From contig NZ_JAFCKF010000005.1 in the NCBI RefSeq assembly GCF_018130545.1, positions 248,001-312,000 on the forward strand: 64,000 nt of DNA, in the 5' to 3' direction. The DNA comes from Bradyrhizobium tropiciagri (GTDB taxonomy: Bacteria > Pseudomonadota > Alphaproteobacteria > Rhizobiales > Xanthobacteraceae). The notes under the pieces were generated by a model. That model was not told the DNA's origin, made no database searches, and was given only the letters and a program-made list of their open reading frames with translations. Shown here piece after piece: positions 25,953-35,056 of this stretch (positions are counted from its first letter, which is position 1; each line of letters begins with the position of its first letter). Made by a program: the position numbers and the translations under genes.

Positions 25953-27206
25953 TCAGGTCTTCAGCAGCGGGGCGCGGGCGTCTTCCTTCGGGAAGATGCT
26001 GGCGAGATCGGCGTTCTGCCACTGCACGCCGACCGGACGGCCGTAGACGTTCTTGCCGTCGGGCCCGAACTTCACCTTGCCGCCCGGCGCCATCGCCGCA
26101 TAGCCGGAGGAGACGTCGAGCGTCGACAGCGCATCGCGCACCTTCTTCGGATCGGCGGACGCGGCGCGCTCCAGCGCGTCGGCCAGCATGAAGGTCTGCG
26201 CAACCAGGCCGCCGGCATATTCGAACGCGAACTCGCCGGTGCGCTTCTTGAACTCGGCGTTGACCTTCTGCGCATCCTCGTTGACGTCGTGGTTCCAGTG
26301 CGCGACGCCTTGCAGACCCTCGGCCGCCTTGCCGACATTCTTGTAGAAGTCCGGCATCACGAAGCCGCCCGAGCCGCCATTGATCGCGATGTCGAGCCCG
26401 ACCTGCTTCACGGTGCGCACGATCAGGATCAGGTCGTTGAGGTAGGACAGCGAGAACAGCGTGTTGGCGCCGGAGGCCTTGACCTTGTTGATCAGCGGGC
26501 TGGCATCGGTGAAGCCGGCTGAGTACGGCTCGAACATCACGATCTCGACGCCTTCGCCTGGCGCCAGCTCCTTCAGCCCGTTCGAGGTCGAGGTGCCGAA
26601 CGCGGTGTTCTCGAAGATGACGGCGACCTTGGCCTGTTCGCTGACAAGCTTCGCCATCTGCAACTGCGCCTTGGCGAATTGCGAGGCGCGCGCGAACGGG
26701 GTGAAGGTGTAGCTGCGGCCCTTGTTGAGCTGGTCGGAGCTCGATCCCGTGATGATCGGAACTCGGGCGCGCTCGCAGACCTCGCTGGCAATCAAGGTCA
26801 GCGCGCTGGCGTAGCAGCCATGGATCGCCGACAGCTTGTTGCCGGTGATCAGGCGGTCGGTCTCGGTGCGCGTCACCGTGGTGTCGCTCTGCACGTCGGA
26901 GACGATTAGGTTGAGCTTGGCGCCGCCGAGCGATTTGATGCCGCCGGCCTCGTTGACCATGTCGACCGCGAGCTTGGCCGCGGCCACGCAGCCGATACCG
27001 ATCTGCGCCATGCTGCCGGTGCTCGGATAGAGCGCGCCGATGTTGATCGGATCGGCGGCCCAGCCGCGCAGCGGGACGGCGCCGAAGGCGCCGGCCGCCA
27101 GCACGCCGCCGGTTTTGACCAGGAACTTACGGCGGTTCAGTTTCGTTCGTGAGGCGTTGGTCGGCGCGGCATTATTAATGGCCGATGGCTTGCGGTCCCC
27201 TGGCAT
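25953..27206 (-). CDS. Liv-type ABC transporter substrate-binding protein
   Basis: A 417-residue periplasmic binding protein of the Peripla_BP_6 (LivJ/K) group. A long N-region precedes a Tat-like signal (LNRRKFLVKTGGVLAAGAFG). The mature part opens with INIGALYPSTGSMAQIG, the usual ligand-binding start. The ATG at 27206 has an AGGGGGAA site; an upstream in-frame start at 27233 lacks one. First gene of the operon. The ligand could be an amino acid, an aromatic acid or a compound degraded by the monooxygenase/alkylsulfatase pair next door (inference). Confidence 0.9.
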   Translation of the reverse strand: MPGDRKPSAINNAAPTNASRTKLNRRKFLVKTGGVLAAGAFGAVPLRGWAADPINIGALYPSTGSMAQIGIGCVAAAKLAVDMVNEAGGIKSLGGAKLNLIVSDVQSDTTVTRTETDRLITGNKLSAIHGCYASALTLIASEVCERARVPIITGSSSDQLNKGRSYTFTPFARASQFAKAQLQMAKLVSEQAKVAVIFENTAFGTSTSNGLKELAPGEGVEIVMFEPYSAGFTDASPLINKVKASGANTLFSLSYLNDLILIVRTVKQVGLDIAINGGSGGFVMPDFYKNVGKAAEGLQGVAHWNHDVNEDAQKVNAEFKKRTGEFAFEYAGGLVAQTFMLADALERAASADPKKVRDALSTLDVSSGYAAMAPGGKVKFGPDGKNVYGRPVGVQWQNADLASIFPKEDARAPLLKT

Positions 27207-27509
27207 GGCGTTCCCCCTGTGCGACCGCGGCACGGTTGCTCCGCCCGCTCGCTTATTATTTTTTGCTCAAGCGAGGCGCATAAGAGCACGTAATCCGGCA
27301 ATCGCAAAGGCGATATCGGACGGACTCATGGGGATACGCATGATGACTGGTGCATCGCAGCAATCGCGCGACGCGCGCATGGAAACGGCTTCACTGTGTG
27401 GGAGTTGCCGCCGAACGTGACGGTATTATTGACAATCGAATGACCCGACGGACCGGCACTGATGGTGCCGGCCGGCCCGCCGGATCATTCGATCGGCCGC
27501 TGCAACCTT
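27207..27509. other. Intergenic region upstream of the livK-type gene
   Basis: This 303-base region holds the promoter of the liv operon on the minus strand and the 3' end region of the glycosyltransferase transcript. A CTCGCTT/AAGCGAG inverted repeat (27248-27254 and 27269-27275) lies in the likely liv leader. A CCGGCAC/GTGCCGG hairpin (27453-27471) about 40 bases past the glycosyltransferase stop may terminate that gene, but it has no clear T tract. Nothing else is recognisable. Confidence 0.45.
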
Positions 27510-28577
27510 CTATTCGGCGCTCGACACGAGCTTGAAACGCGGCTTGGCTTCCATCAGGCCGCGATAGGCGGCGAGATAGTCGAGCGCCATCCGGCGCGCG
27601 GTGAAGCGGGTCTCGAACTGCTTGCGGATCGCGTCGCGGTTGAGCGTCGACAGCCGACCGACCGAGGAGATTGCGCTGATCTCGTCTTCGACGATGAAGC
27701 CGGTCAGACCATCCTCGATGATCTCCGGCACCGAGCCGCGGTTATAGGCGATCACGGGCGTGCCGCAGGCCATCGCCTCGATCATCACGAGGCCGAACGG
27801 CTCCGGCCAGTCGATCGGAACCAGGAGGCCGATCGCGCCGCTGAGAAAATCCGGCTTCTCGCGGTCGCTGATCTCGCCGATGAACTCGACCAGCGGATTG
27901 TTGGTGATCTGAGGCTTGATCAACTCATCGTAATATTCCTGGTCGGCGCGATCGACCTTGGCCGCGATCTTCAGCGGAATGCCGCAGCGGGTTGCAATCT
28001 TGATCGCACGATCGACGCCTTTCTCCGGCGCAATGCGCCCGAGAACGGCGAGATAGGACTGCTTGGCCGGTTGCGGCGTCAACAGATTCTCCGGCAGGCC
28101 ATGGTGGATGGTGCGCACCCAATTCGCCTGCGGAACCGGCCGTCGCTGCGCGTTGGAGATCGAGATCACAGGGATCTTGGAGAAGGTGTTGAAGACCGGC
28201 TGATGCTCCGGCAGGTCGAGCCGGCCGTGCAGCGTGGTCACGAATGGCGTCGGCTGTCGGGTGAACAGCGACCAGGGGTAATAGTCGAGATGGCAGTGCA
28301 GGAAGTCGAACTCCTCATCGTCGGCTTTCTGCCGGACGCGCTCCAGCATCACCATGTGCAGCGCATTGGGATCGCGGACGGAGCCGTCGAGGCGCAGCGC
28401 CTTCGGCCAGGTCGCATCGAGCTTCGCGGAGGTCTGTGAATCGCCACTGGCGAACAACGTTACGTCATGTCCAAGTGTTACAAGTTCTTCGGTCAGCCAG
28501 TGCACGACCCGTTCGGTGCCGCCGTAGAGTTTTGGGGGAACAGCCTCCGTCAGCGGGGCAACCTGCGCGATGCGCAT
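27510..28577 (-). CDS. Glycosyltransferase family 4 protein
   Basis: A 355-residue cytoplasmic retaining glycosyltransferase with a GT-B fold. The N-terminal domain starts MRIAQVAPLTEAVPP and has a glycine motif (YGGTERVV). The C-terminal domain shows the nucleotide-sugar site: VLGRIAPEKGVDRAI and the EPFGLVMIEAMACGTPVIA stretch with the GT4 E(x7)E pair. Similar genes sit beside glycogen-debranching-like genes in alphaproteobacteria. Here a consensus EcfG promoter at 28654-28678 reads into it, suggesting induction by general stress. Acceptor and sugar are unknown. Confidence 0.88.
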   Translation of the reverse strand: MRIAQVAPLTEAVPPKLYGGTERVVHWLTEELVTLGHDVTLFASGDSQTSAKLDATWPKALRLDGSVRDPNALHMVMLERVRQKADDEEFDFLHCHLDYYPWSLFTRQPTPFVTTLHGRLDLPEHQPVFNTFSKIPVISISNAQRRPVPQANWVRTIHHGLPENLLTPQPAKQSYLAVLGRIAPEKGVDRAIKIATRCGIPLKIAAKVDRADQEYYDELIKPQITNNPLVEFIGEISDREKPDFLSGAIGLLVPIDWPEPFGLVMIEAMACGTPVIAYNRGSVPEIIEDGLTGFIVEDEISAISSVGRLSTLNRDAIRKQFETRFTARRMALDYLAAYRGLMEAKPRFKLVSSAE

Positions 28578-28893
28578 TTCTCCGTCTCCTGTTTGTAATG
28601 TGAGTGGACCAGACCCTCAGCCCTCTGATGGCACCGGACATGCCGAAGACGGGAACGTTCTCGCACGTGCGAGGTTCCTTATGTGTGAGAGATCTGCCGC
28701 TTCTTTCTTCCATCACACTGTGGTCTTGCTGATGCCATCTCGCTCCAACACGTTTTTGCCGACGCCAGCGTTGCAAAATTGTTGCGCAGTGATGGCTGCA
28801 TCAAGGAATCCCACCGCCGCCCTTCACGTCATCGTGCACGAGAGCTTGGACTAAAATTTTCTCGTTCACCTTCAACAGCTTTTGCAGGACGTC
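28578..28893. other. Divergent intergenic region, 316 bp
   Basis: This stretch separates the glycosyltransferase (minus) from the ABC exporter (plus). Its main feature is the EcfG-type palindrome at 28652-28678. The remaining bases, about 200 ahead of the exporter, contain no gene I can support. Confidence 0.65.
28652..28678. promoter_or_regulatory. Bidirectional EcfG-type (general stress sigma) promoter
   Basis: On the minus strand GGAAC (28678-28674), 16 bases and CGTT (28657-28654) match the alphaproteobacterial EcfG consensus exactly, about 75 bases before the glycosyltransferase start. On the plus strand GGAAC (28652-28656), 16 bases and GGTT (28673-28676) match with one change, pointing to the ABC exporter. 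The centre is a 14-base perfect palindrome, CTCGCACGTGCGAG (28660-28673), so the element is almost symmetric. Confidence 0.75.
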
Positions 28894-30657
28894 ATGGACC
28901 ATCTGTCAGGATACGCGCACCGTCCGTTCCCCTTTGTGCTGCGCTATCTGCGCCGGCGGCTTCCGTCGCATGTTGTAATCTTGTCGGCCGTGGTTGCGGC
29001 GGTTGCCTGTTCGGTGGGCACGCAATACGGCGTGAAGAATCTGGTCGACGCGTTGTCGGCCGGACCGTCGGCCGCGAATGGCGTATGGCTGGCATTCGCT
29101 CTGCTCATGTCGCTGATCGCTGCCGACAACTTCATGTGGCGGATCGCGAGCTGGACGGCGAGCTACACCTTTGTCAGCGTCACCGGCGACCTGCGCCGCG
29201 ACATGTTCCGTCATCTCACCGGCCACGCGCCGAGCTATTTCACTGACCGGCTGCCGGGCATGTTGACCAGCCGGATCACGGCGACATCGAACGCGGTGTT
29301 CACCGTCGAGAACATGTTCGTATGGAATGTGTTGCCGCCGTGCATCGCAACCTTTGCCGCGATCACCTTGGTTGGAACCGTAAGCCTGACAATGTCAGCC
29401 GTGCTGATCCTGATCGCGGGAACCATGGTGGTGGCGATGTTCCGCATGGCCGCCGCCGGCCGACCCTTGCATGACGATTTCGCCAACCGGGCGGCCGCCG
29501 TCGATGGCGAGATGGTCGATGTGATCAACAATCTGCCGTTGGTGCGCGCGTTCTGCGGCCTCGGCTATGAGCACGACCGCTTCGACGCGACCGTCAATCG
29601 GGAACTCGTCGCGCGCGGCCGTTCCCTGCGTTATCTCGAAAAGCTCCGGCTGGTTCACGCCGGCGTGACCGTGATCCTCACGATCGCGATGCTGGCCTGG
29701 GCGCTCTCGCTCTGGCAGCAGGGCCAGGCCACCACCGGCGACGTGGTGCTGGTCTGCACGCTCGGCATCTCGATCCTCAGCGCCACTCGCGATCTCGCCG
29801 TCGCGCTGGTCGACGTCACCCAGCATGTCGCGCGCCTGACCGAGGCGCTGGCGACGCTGCTGCAGCCGCATGAGCTGAAGGACCATCCGGAAGCCGAGGT
29901 GCTGGTGAAGAGCGGCGCGGCGATCGCCTTCAACAACGTCTCGTTCCGCTATCCCGGCGGCCTACAGGTGTTCGAGCGCTTCAGCCTGCGCATCCAGCCC
30001 GGCCAACGGGTCGGGCTGGTCGGCCAGTCCGGCGGCGGCAAGTCAACATTGTTTACCCTTCTGCAGCGCTTCTACGATGTCGAGCAGGGCAACATCACGG
30101 TCGACGGCCAGGACATCTCGCGCGTGACCCAGCAGAGCCTGCGCGCGGCGATCTCGGTGGTGCCGCAGGATATCTCGCTGTTCCACCGTTCGATCCTGGA
30201 GAACATCCGTTACGGAAGGCCTGATGCCACCGACGACGAGGTGCTGCGGGCGGCCATTGCGGCGCGCTGCGACTTCATCGAGACCTTGCCCGAGGGCATG
30301 AACACCATCGTCGGTGACCGCGGCGTCAAGGTGTCCGGCGGCCAGCGCCAGCGCATTGCGATCGCGCGCGCCTTCCTGAAGGATGCGCCGATCCTGCTGC
30401 TCGACGAGGCCACTGCGGCGCTCGATGCGGACTCCGAGGAGGCGATCCGCGAGGCGTTGTCGCGACTGATGCGCGGGCGTACGGTGGTCGCGATCGCGCA
30501 CCGCCTCGCGACCTTGCGCAGCTTCGACCGCGTGGTTGTGCTGCAGGGCGGCCGGATCGTCGAGGACGGTCCGCCCGATATCCTCGTGAAGGGCAGGGGC
30601 CCCTACCGCGACCTGGTCGCGCGCGAGATGGGCCGCCTCTCCACCAGCGCGGCCTGA
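28894..30657 (+). CDS. ABC exporter, MsbA-like half transporter with fused ATPase
   Basis: A 587-residue type IV ABC exporter: an N-terminal six-helix membrane domain (about 20-320) and a C-terminal nucleotide-binding domain with Walker A (VGQSGGGKST), signature (VSGGQRQRI), Walker B (PILLLDEATAALD) and H-loop (IAHRL). It should work as a homodimer exporting a lipid, glycan or peptide. The ATG at 28894 is preferred because AGGA precedes it closely; a TTG at 28882 is possible. Given the GT4 and glucosidase neighbours it may export a glycoconjugate (inference). Confidence 0.9.
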   Translation: MDHLSGYAHRPFPFVLRYLRRRLPSHVVILSAVVAAVACSVGTQYGVKNLVDALSAGPSAANGVWLAFALLMSLIAADNFMWRIASWTASYTFVSVTGDLRRDMFRHLTGHAPSYFTDRLPGMLTSRITATSNAVFTVENMFVWNVLPPCIATFAAITLVGTVSLTMSAVLILIAGTMVVAMFRMAAAGRPLHDDFANRAAAVDGEMVDVINNLPLVRAFCGLGYEHDRFDATVNRELVARGRSLRYLEKLRLVHAGVTVILTIAMLAWALSLWQQGQATTGDVVLVCTLGISILSATRDLAVALVDVTQHVARLTEALATLLQPHELKDHPEAEVLVKSGAAIAFNNVSFRYPGGLQVFERFSLRIQPGQRVGLVGQSGGGKSTLFTLLQRFYDVEQGNITVDGQDISRVTQQSLRAAISVVPQDISLFHRSILENIRYGRPDATDDEVLRAAIAARCDFIETLPEGMNTIVGDRGVKVSGGQRQRIAIARAFLKDAPILLLDEATAALDADSEEAIREALSRLMRGRTVVAIAHRLATLRSFDRVVVLQGGRIVEDGPPDILVKGRGPYRDLVAREMGRLSTSAA

Positions 30658-30748
30658 CCCCGCGTCATCAAGCGTGTCGTTGCGTTCCGGTGCGTTCGTT
30701 CGAACCGAGAGTCGGGACTTGAGCCAAGCAAGGTCGCCAGAGGTTCAG

Positions 30749-32950
30749 ATGGCAGCTGACGTCGTTACGCAGATCATCACTGCTCGCATCACCGAGCACG
30801 TCGCCGAATCGCCGTTCTACATTCCGATGACCGGGCCCGCAGCCCGGCCGCGGCGCTCGCTCAAGCATGACGACACCTTCATCGTGCTCGATAGCCATGG
30901 CGATATCGGTGCCTCGGCCGGCGGCCCCGATGGCCTGTTCAACGCCGACACGCGCTACCTCGCGCGGCTGGAAATGGTGCTGGAGGACGTGCAGCCGCTG
31001 CTGCTCGGCTCCAACATGCGCGACGACAATTCGGCGCTGACGGTCGATCTCACCAATTCAGACGTCTATCGTGACGGCCGCCTGACCTTGCCGAAGGACA
31101 CGCTGCACATCGTGCGCTCGATCTTCCTGTGGCGCGGCACCGCCTATCAGCGCATCGGCCTGCAGAACCACGGCGATCATGCCGCGAGCTTCGATCTCAC
31201 GCTGCTGTTCGACAATGATTTCGCCGATTTGTTCGAGGTGCGCGGCGAGCGGCGGTCGCGGCGCGGCATCGGCTCGAGCAAGTTGCTCGGTCCGACCGAC
31301 GTCGTGCTGGAATATTGCGGCCTCGACGAGCAGGCGCGGATCACCGCGCTGCATTTCGACCCGCGACCGACGCGGTTGTCGGTCAACGCTGCGACCTACC
31401 ATTTCGACCTCGAGCCCGCGCAGGTCACTTCGCTGTTCGTCGCGGTGTCCTGCAACAAGCCGATCATGCAGAAACCGGTACCGTTCTTCCGTGGGTTGTT
31501 GGCGCATCGCCGCGAGATGCGCAACTCGTCGGCCGGCGCGGCCTCGATCGAGACCTCGAACAACATCTTCAACGAGGTGCTGTGCCAGGCGATGGCCGAC
31601 CTCAACATGCTGATGACGGAAACGCCGCAGGGCCGTTACCCGTATGCCGGCATTCCCTGGTATTCGACGACGTTCGGCCGCGACGGGCTGATCACCGCGC
31701 TGCAGATGCTGTGGGTCGATCCCCGCATCGCCAAGGGCGTGCTGAAGCGGCTGGCGCTGTTCCAGGCCAGGGCGGTCGATCCGCTGGCCGATGCCGCGCC
31801 GGGCAAGATCCTGCACGAGATGCGCGGCGGCGAGATGGCCGCGCTTCGCGAGGTGCCGTTCGCGCATTATTACGGCAGCGTCGATTCGACCCCGCTGTTC
31901 GTGCTGCTGGCCGGGCTCTATCTGGGGCGCACCGGCGATCTGGAGACGTTGCGCGAGCTGTGGCCTGCGGTCGAGGCCGGGCTGCAATGGATCGATGGCC
32001 CGGGCGATCCGGATCGCGACGGCTTCGTCGAATATCAGCGCGCCACCGATCAAGGCCTCCGGAACCAGGGCTGGAAGGATTCCTTCGACGCCATCTTCCA
32101 CGCCGACGGCACGCTTGCCGAGGGCAATATCGCACTGGCGGAAGTGCAGGGCTATGTGTTCGCCGGCAAGCAGCTCGCCGCGCGTACGGCGCGCATCCTC
32201 GGCTTCGCCGACAAGGCGGCGAAGCTTGATGCAGAGGCCGAGCAGCTGCGCGAGCGCTTCGAAGCGGCATTCTGGTGCGAAGAGCTCGGCACCTATGCGC
32301 TGGCGCTCGACGGCGCCAAGCGGCCCTGCAAGGTGCGCACCTCGAACGCCGGGCAGACCTTGTTTTCCGGCATGGTGAGTCAGGACCGCGCGCGACGGGT
32401 CGCCGCCGATCTGATGAGCCAGAAATTCTTCTCGGGCTGGGGCATCCGGACCGTCGCCGTAGGCGAGGCGCGCTACAACCCGATGTCCTATCACGACGGC
32501 TCGATCTGGCCGCATGACAATGCGCTGATCGCACTCGGACTGGCCCGCTATGGCCTCAAGGATTCGGTCGCGCATCTGTTCAAGGGATTGTTCGACGCTG
32601 CAAGCTACATGGAGTTGCGACGGCTGCCGGAGCTGTTCTGCGGCTTCCGCCGCGAACGAAGGCGCGGCCCGGTGCTCTATCCCGTCGCTTGCGCACCGCA
32701 GGCCTGGGCGAGCGCGACGCCGTTCACGCTGCTGGAGGCCGCGCTCGGGCTCGAATTCGACACCGTGCGCGGCGAGATCCGGTTGCGCGATCCGCGGTTG
32801 CCGGAATTCCTCAACGACGTGGTGCTGCGCGACCTCCGGCTCGGCACGTCCAGTGTCGATCTGCGGCTGCGTCGCCACGGCGACGAGGTGTCACTCGAAG
32901 TGCTGCGCACGCGTGGCCAGATCCAGGTGTCGATCGTGCTGACGCATTGA
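30749..32950 (+). CDS. Amylo-alpha-1,6-glucosidase / glycogen debranching-like protein
   Basis: A 733-residue protein with an N-terminal glycogen-debranching N domain (about 30-225: LKHDDTFIVLDSHGDIG, then GLFNADTRYLARLEM) and a C-terminal alpha/alpha-barrel of the GH15/GH63/debranching clan (GIPWYSTTFGRDGLITALQ; NQGWKDSFDAIFHADG; YHDGSIWPHDNALIA). Acidic residues in these motifs are the likely catalytic ones. No signal peptide is seen. The start at 30749 has AGAGG upstream; the GTG at 30674 has none. It probably trims or turns over an alpha-glucan together with the GT4 and GlgA-like enzymes of this block. Confidence 0.88.
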   Translation: MAADVVTQIITARITEHVAESPFYIPMTGPAARPRRSLKHDDTFIVLDSHGDIGASAGGPDGLFNADTRYLARLEMVLEDVQPLLLGSNMRDDNSALTVDLTNSDVYRDGRLTLPKDTLHIVRSIFLWRGTAYQRIGLQNHGDHAASFDLTLLFDNDFADLFEVRGERRSRRGIGSSKLLGPTDVVLEYCGLDEQARITALHFDPRPTRLSVNAATYHFDLEPAQVTSLFVAVSCNKPIMQKPVPFFRGLLAHRREMRNSSAGAASIETSNNIFNEVLCQAMADLNMLMTETPQGRYPYAGIPWYSTTFGRDGLITALQMLWVDPRIAKGVLKRLALFQARAVDPLADAAPGKILHEMRGGEMAALREVPFAHYYGSVDSTPLFVLLAGLYLGRTGDLETLRELWPAVEAGLQWIDGPGDPDRDGFVEYQRATDQGLRNQGWKDSFDAIFHADGTLAEGNIALAEVQGYVFAGKQLAARTARILGFADKAAKLDAEAEQLRERFEAAFWCEELGTYALALDGAKRPCKVRTSNAGQTLFSGMVSQDRARRVAADLMSQKFFSGWGIRTVAVGEARYNPMSYHDGSIWPHDNALIALGLARYGLKDSVAHLFKGLFDAASYMELRRLPELFCGFRRERRRGPVLYPVACAPQAWASATPFTLLEAALGLEFDTVRGEIRLRDPRLPEFLNDVVLRDLRLGTSSVDLRLRRHGDEVSLEVLRTRGQIQVSIVLTH

Positions 32951-32992
32951 GCGTCGTGGCGCGATGGACCAGGCAATCGTGGGGAGAGGTAG

Positions 32993-33511
32993 ATGCGTCC
33001 AGGGATCATGATTATGCTGGTCGCAGCGATGCTGCTGACATGCGCAGATGTCCGTGCCGCGGACGATGTATCGCCGGCGCCGACGCCATCCCCGCCGCCA
33101 GCCGCTCAAGCGCCGCCAGCAGCTCCTGCGGCACCGAAGGAGCAGGCCAAGGAGTCGCCGCCGCCGTCGGTGACCGTGATCGGCGCGCGCGATGCGCACG
33201 GCATTCTCGGGCGCGACGTACGCAGCTCCGCCAATGAGGACATGGGCCGCATCGTCGACGTCATCGTCGATCGCGACGGCAAGGTGCGCGCCGCGGTGAT
33301 CGATTTCGGCGGCTTCCTTGGCGTCGGCAGCCGCAAGATCGTGGTCGATTGGAACGCGCTGCGCTTCGCCGGCGTTTCCAGCAAGAGCGACAGCATCACG
33401 CTGGACCTCAACAAGCAGCAGGTGAGCGCTGCACCGGAATACAAGGAAGATACGCCGCTGATCGTGCTGGGCGCGGCCGGCAATCTCCATCCATGGGATT
33501 ACGAGCATTAG
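32993..33511 (+). CDS. Secreted PRC-barrel domain protein
   Basis: A 172-residue protein with a signal peptide (1-22, ending VRA-AD), a Pro/Ala-rich linker (about 27-58) and a single PRC-barrel domain (about 64-145: ILGRDVRSSANEDMGRIVDVIVDRDGKVRAAVI is its start region, seen in parts). The C terminus ends HPWDYEH. PRC-barrel proteins of this exported type are common and poorly understood in Bradyrhizobiaceae. It follows the glucosidase by 42 bases and may share its transcript. Confidence 0.85.
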   Translation: MRPGIMIMLVAAMLLTCADVRAADDVSPAPTPSPPPAAQAPPAAPAAPKEQAKESPPPSVTVIGARDAHGILGRDVRSSANEDMGRIVDVIVDRDGKVRAAVIDFGGFLGVGSRKIVVDWNALRFAGVSSKSDSITLDLNKQQVSAAPEYKEDTPLIVLGAAGNLHPWDYEH

Positions 33512-33599
33512 GGGGCTGAAACTGGTCGCGCGTCCGAACTCTTCATTCGGGACGGTTGGCGACGATCGTGGTGAGCGATCAGCCGGCAGCACCAACATT

Positions 33600-34838
33600 G
33601 TGTCGATTGTCCCCGATCAGCCCAGTCCGGAGCCGCCGCGCGGGCCGTCGCGCGAAAGCCAGCGCGGCCTCGACTGGTTCATCTTCTTCCTGGCCGACGT
33701 GCAGACCGGATTCGGTCCGTTCATCGCGGTCTATCTGACGACGCAGAAATGGACCCAGGTCGAGATCGGCTTCGTGCTCTCGATCGGCGGCATCATCGGC
33801 CTGCTCGGCCAGATGCCCGGCGGGGCGATCGTCGACGCGGCGCGCTCGGAACGGGTGGTCGCAGGCTGCGCGGTCGCTGCGATCGGATCGGCCGCGCTGG
33901 CCTACGCGCTGTGGCCGATCTTCCCGGTCGTGACGCTCGCCGCGACGCTGCACGCGCTTGCAAGCTGCGTGCTGGGACCTGCGATCGCCGCGATCAGCCT
34001 CGGCCTGGTCGGGCCGCTTGCGATCGGCGAGCGGCTCGGCCGCAACGCGCGCTTCGCCTCGCTCGGCAGCGGCTCGGCTGCGGCGCTGATGGGCGCTTGC
34101 GGTTATTTTCTGTCGAGCCGTTCCGTGTTCCTCGTCACCTTCATCCTGGCGATCCCGACCTTGTTGTCGCTGGCACGGATTCGCGAGCGCGAGATCGACA
34201 TCGCGCAGGCTCACGGTGAGGTGAAGCGTGAGGTTCCCGACAAGCGCGCCACCAGCGTCTTCACTCTGGTACGACACCGGACGCTCCTGATCTTCGCCGG
34301 CGCGATGATGCTGTTCCAGCTGGCCAATGCCGCGATGCTGCCGCTGATGGCGGGCGTCGTCACCACGCGCTCGAGCCAATGGGCGCCGGTCCTGATCGCG
34401 GCCTGCATCATTGTGCCGCAGGCGATCGTCGCGCTGTGCTCGCCGTCGGTCGGCCGCAAGGCCCAAATCATCGGCCGGCGGCCATTGCTCCTGTTGGCCT
34501 TCGCCTCGCTGGCGATCCGCGGCCTGCTGTTCGCAACGGTGCGTGATCCCTATCTGCTGGTCGTGGTGCAGATATTCGACGGCATCACCGCGGCGATCTT
34601 CAGCGTGCTGGTGCCGCTGATCGTGGCCGACGTGGCGTTCGGCAGCGGCCATTTCAACCTGGCGCAGGGCATTGTCGGCACCGCGGTCGGCATCGGCGCC
34701 TCGCTCAGCACGGTGCTGGCCGGTTATGTCAGCGACAAGCTCGGCAGCAGCACCGCCTTCATGGGCCTCGCCGGGGTCGCAGCGCTGGGGCTGTTCATGA
34801 TCTGGCTGGTGATGCCGGAGACGCGGCGGACGGCATGA
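33600..34838 (+). CDS. MFS transporter
   Basis: A 412-residue inner-membrane protein with about 12 hydrophobic segments. The first starts near residue 25 (LDWFIFFLADVQTGFGPFIAVYLTT), and an MFS motif A-like loop (LLGQMPGGAIVDAARSER) sits between helices 2 and 3. A GTG at 33600 is the first usable start codon in the frame and lacks a clear ribosome site, so the true start is uncertain. Relatives in Bradyrhizobium are annotated only as MFS; the substrate is unknown. Confidence 0.82.
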   Translation: MSIVPDQPSPEPPRGPSRESQRGLDWFIFFLADVQTGFGPFIAVYLTTQKWTQVEIGFVLSIGGIIGLLGQMPGGAIVDAARSERVVAGCAVAAIGSAALAYALWPIFPVVTLAATLHALASCVLGPAIAAISLGLVGPLAIGERLGRNARFASLGSGSAAALMGACGYFLSSRSVFLVTFILAIPTLLSLARIREREIDIAQAHGEVKREVPDKRATSVFTLVRHRTLLIFAGAMMLFQLANAAMLPLMAGVVTTRSSQWAPVLIAACIIVPQAIVALCSPSVGRKAQIIGRRPLLLLAFASLAIRGLLFATVRDPYLLVVVQIFDGITAAIFSVLVPLIVADVAFGSGHFNLAQGIVGTAVGIGASLSTVLAGYVSDKLGSSTAFMGLAGVAALGLFMIWLVMPETRRTA

Positions 34839-34961
34839 TGGCGAGGATAGCTCTCTCGGCTGTTACCCTCCAGGCGGGGGATTTCGACGGCCACGGGTCG
34901 GTTTTGGCCGCGCGGCACCCTTCCTCCTGCATGCGCCGTCATATATGAGTGATTTGCTGCT

Positions 34962-34987
34962 GGAACGAGCCGATGCCGGCAGCGGTT
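34962..34987 (+). promoter_or_regulatory. Possible EcfG-type promoter of the L,D-transpeptidase gene
   Basis: GGAAC (34962-34966), 17 bases and GGTT (34984-34987) resemble the EcfG consensus with one mismatch. The position, about 70 bases before the ATG at 35057, is right for a promoter. The match is weaker than the one at 28654-28678. Confidence 0.4.
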
Positions 34988-35056
34988 AATCAATCCAAAA
35001 TCGTGCTCTGGTACGGATCGACGCAGCGCGGGCAGGCATTTCGACCGAGGAATGGC

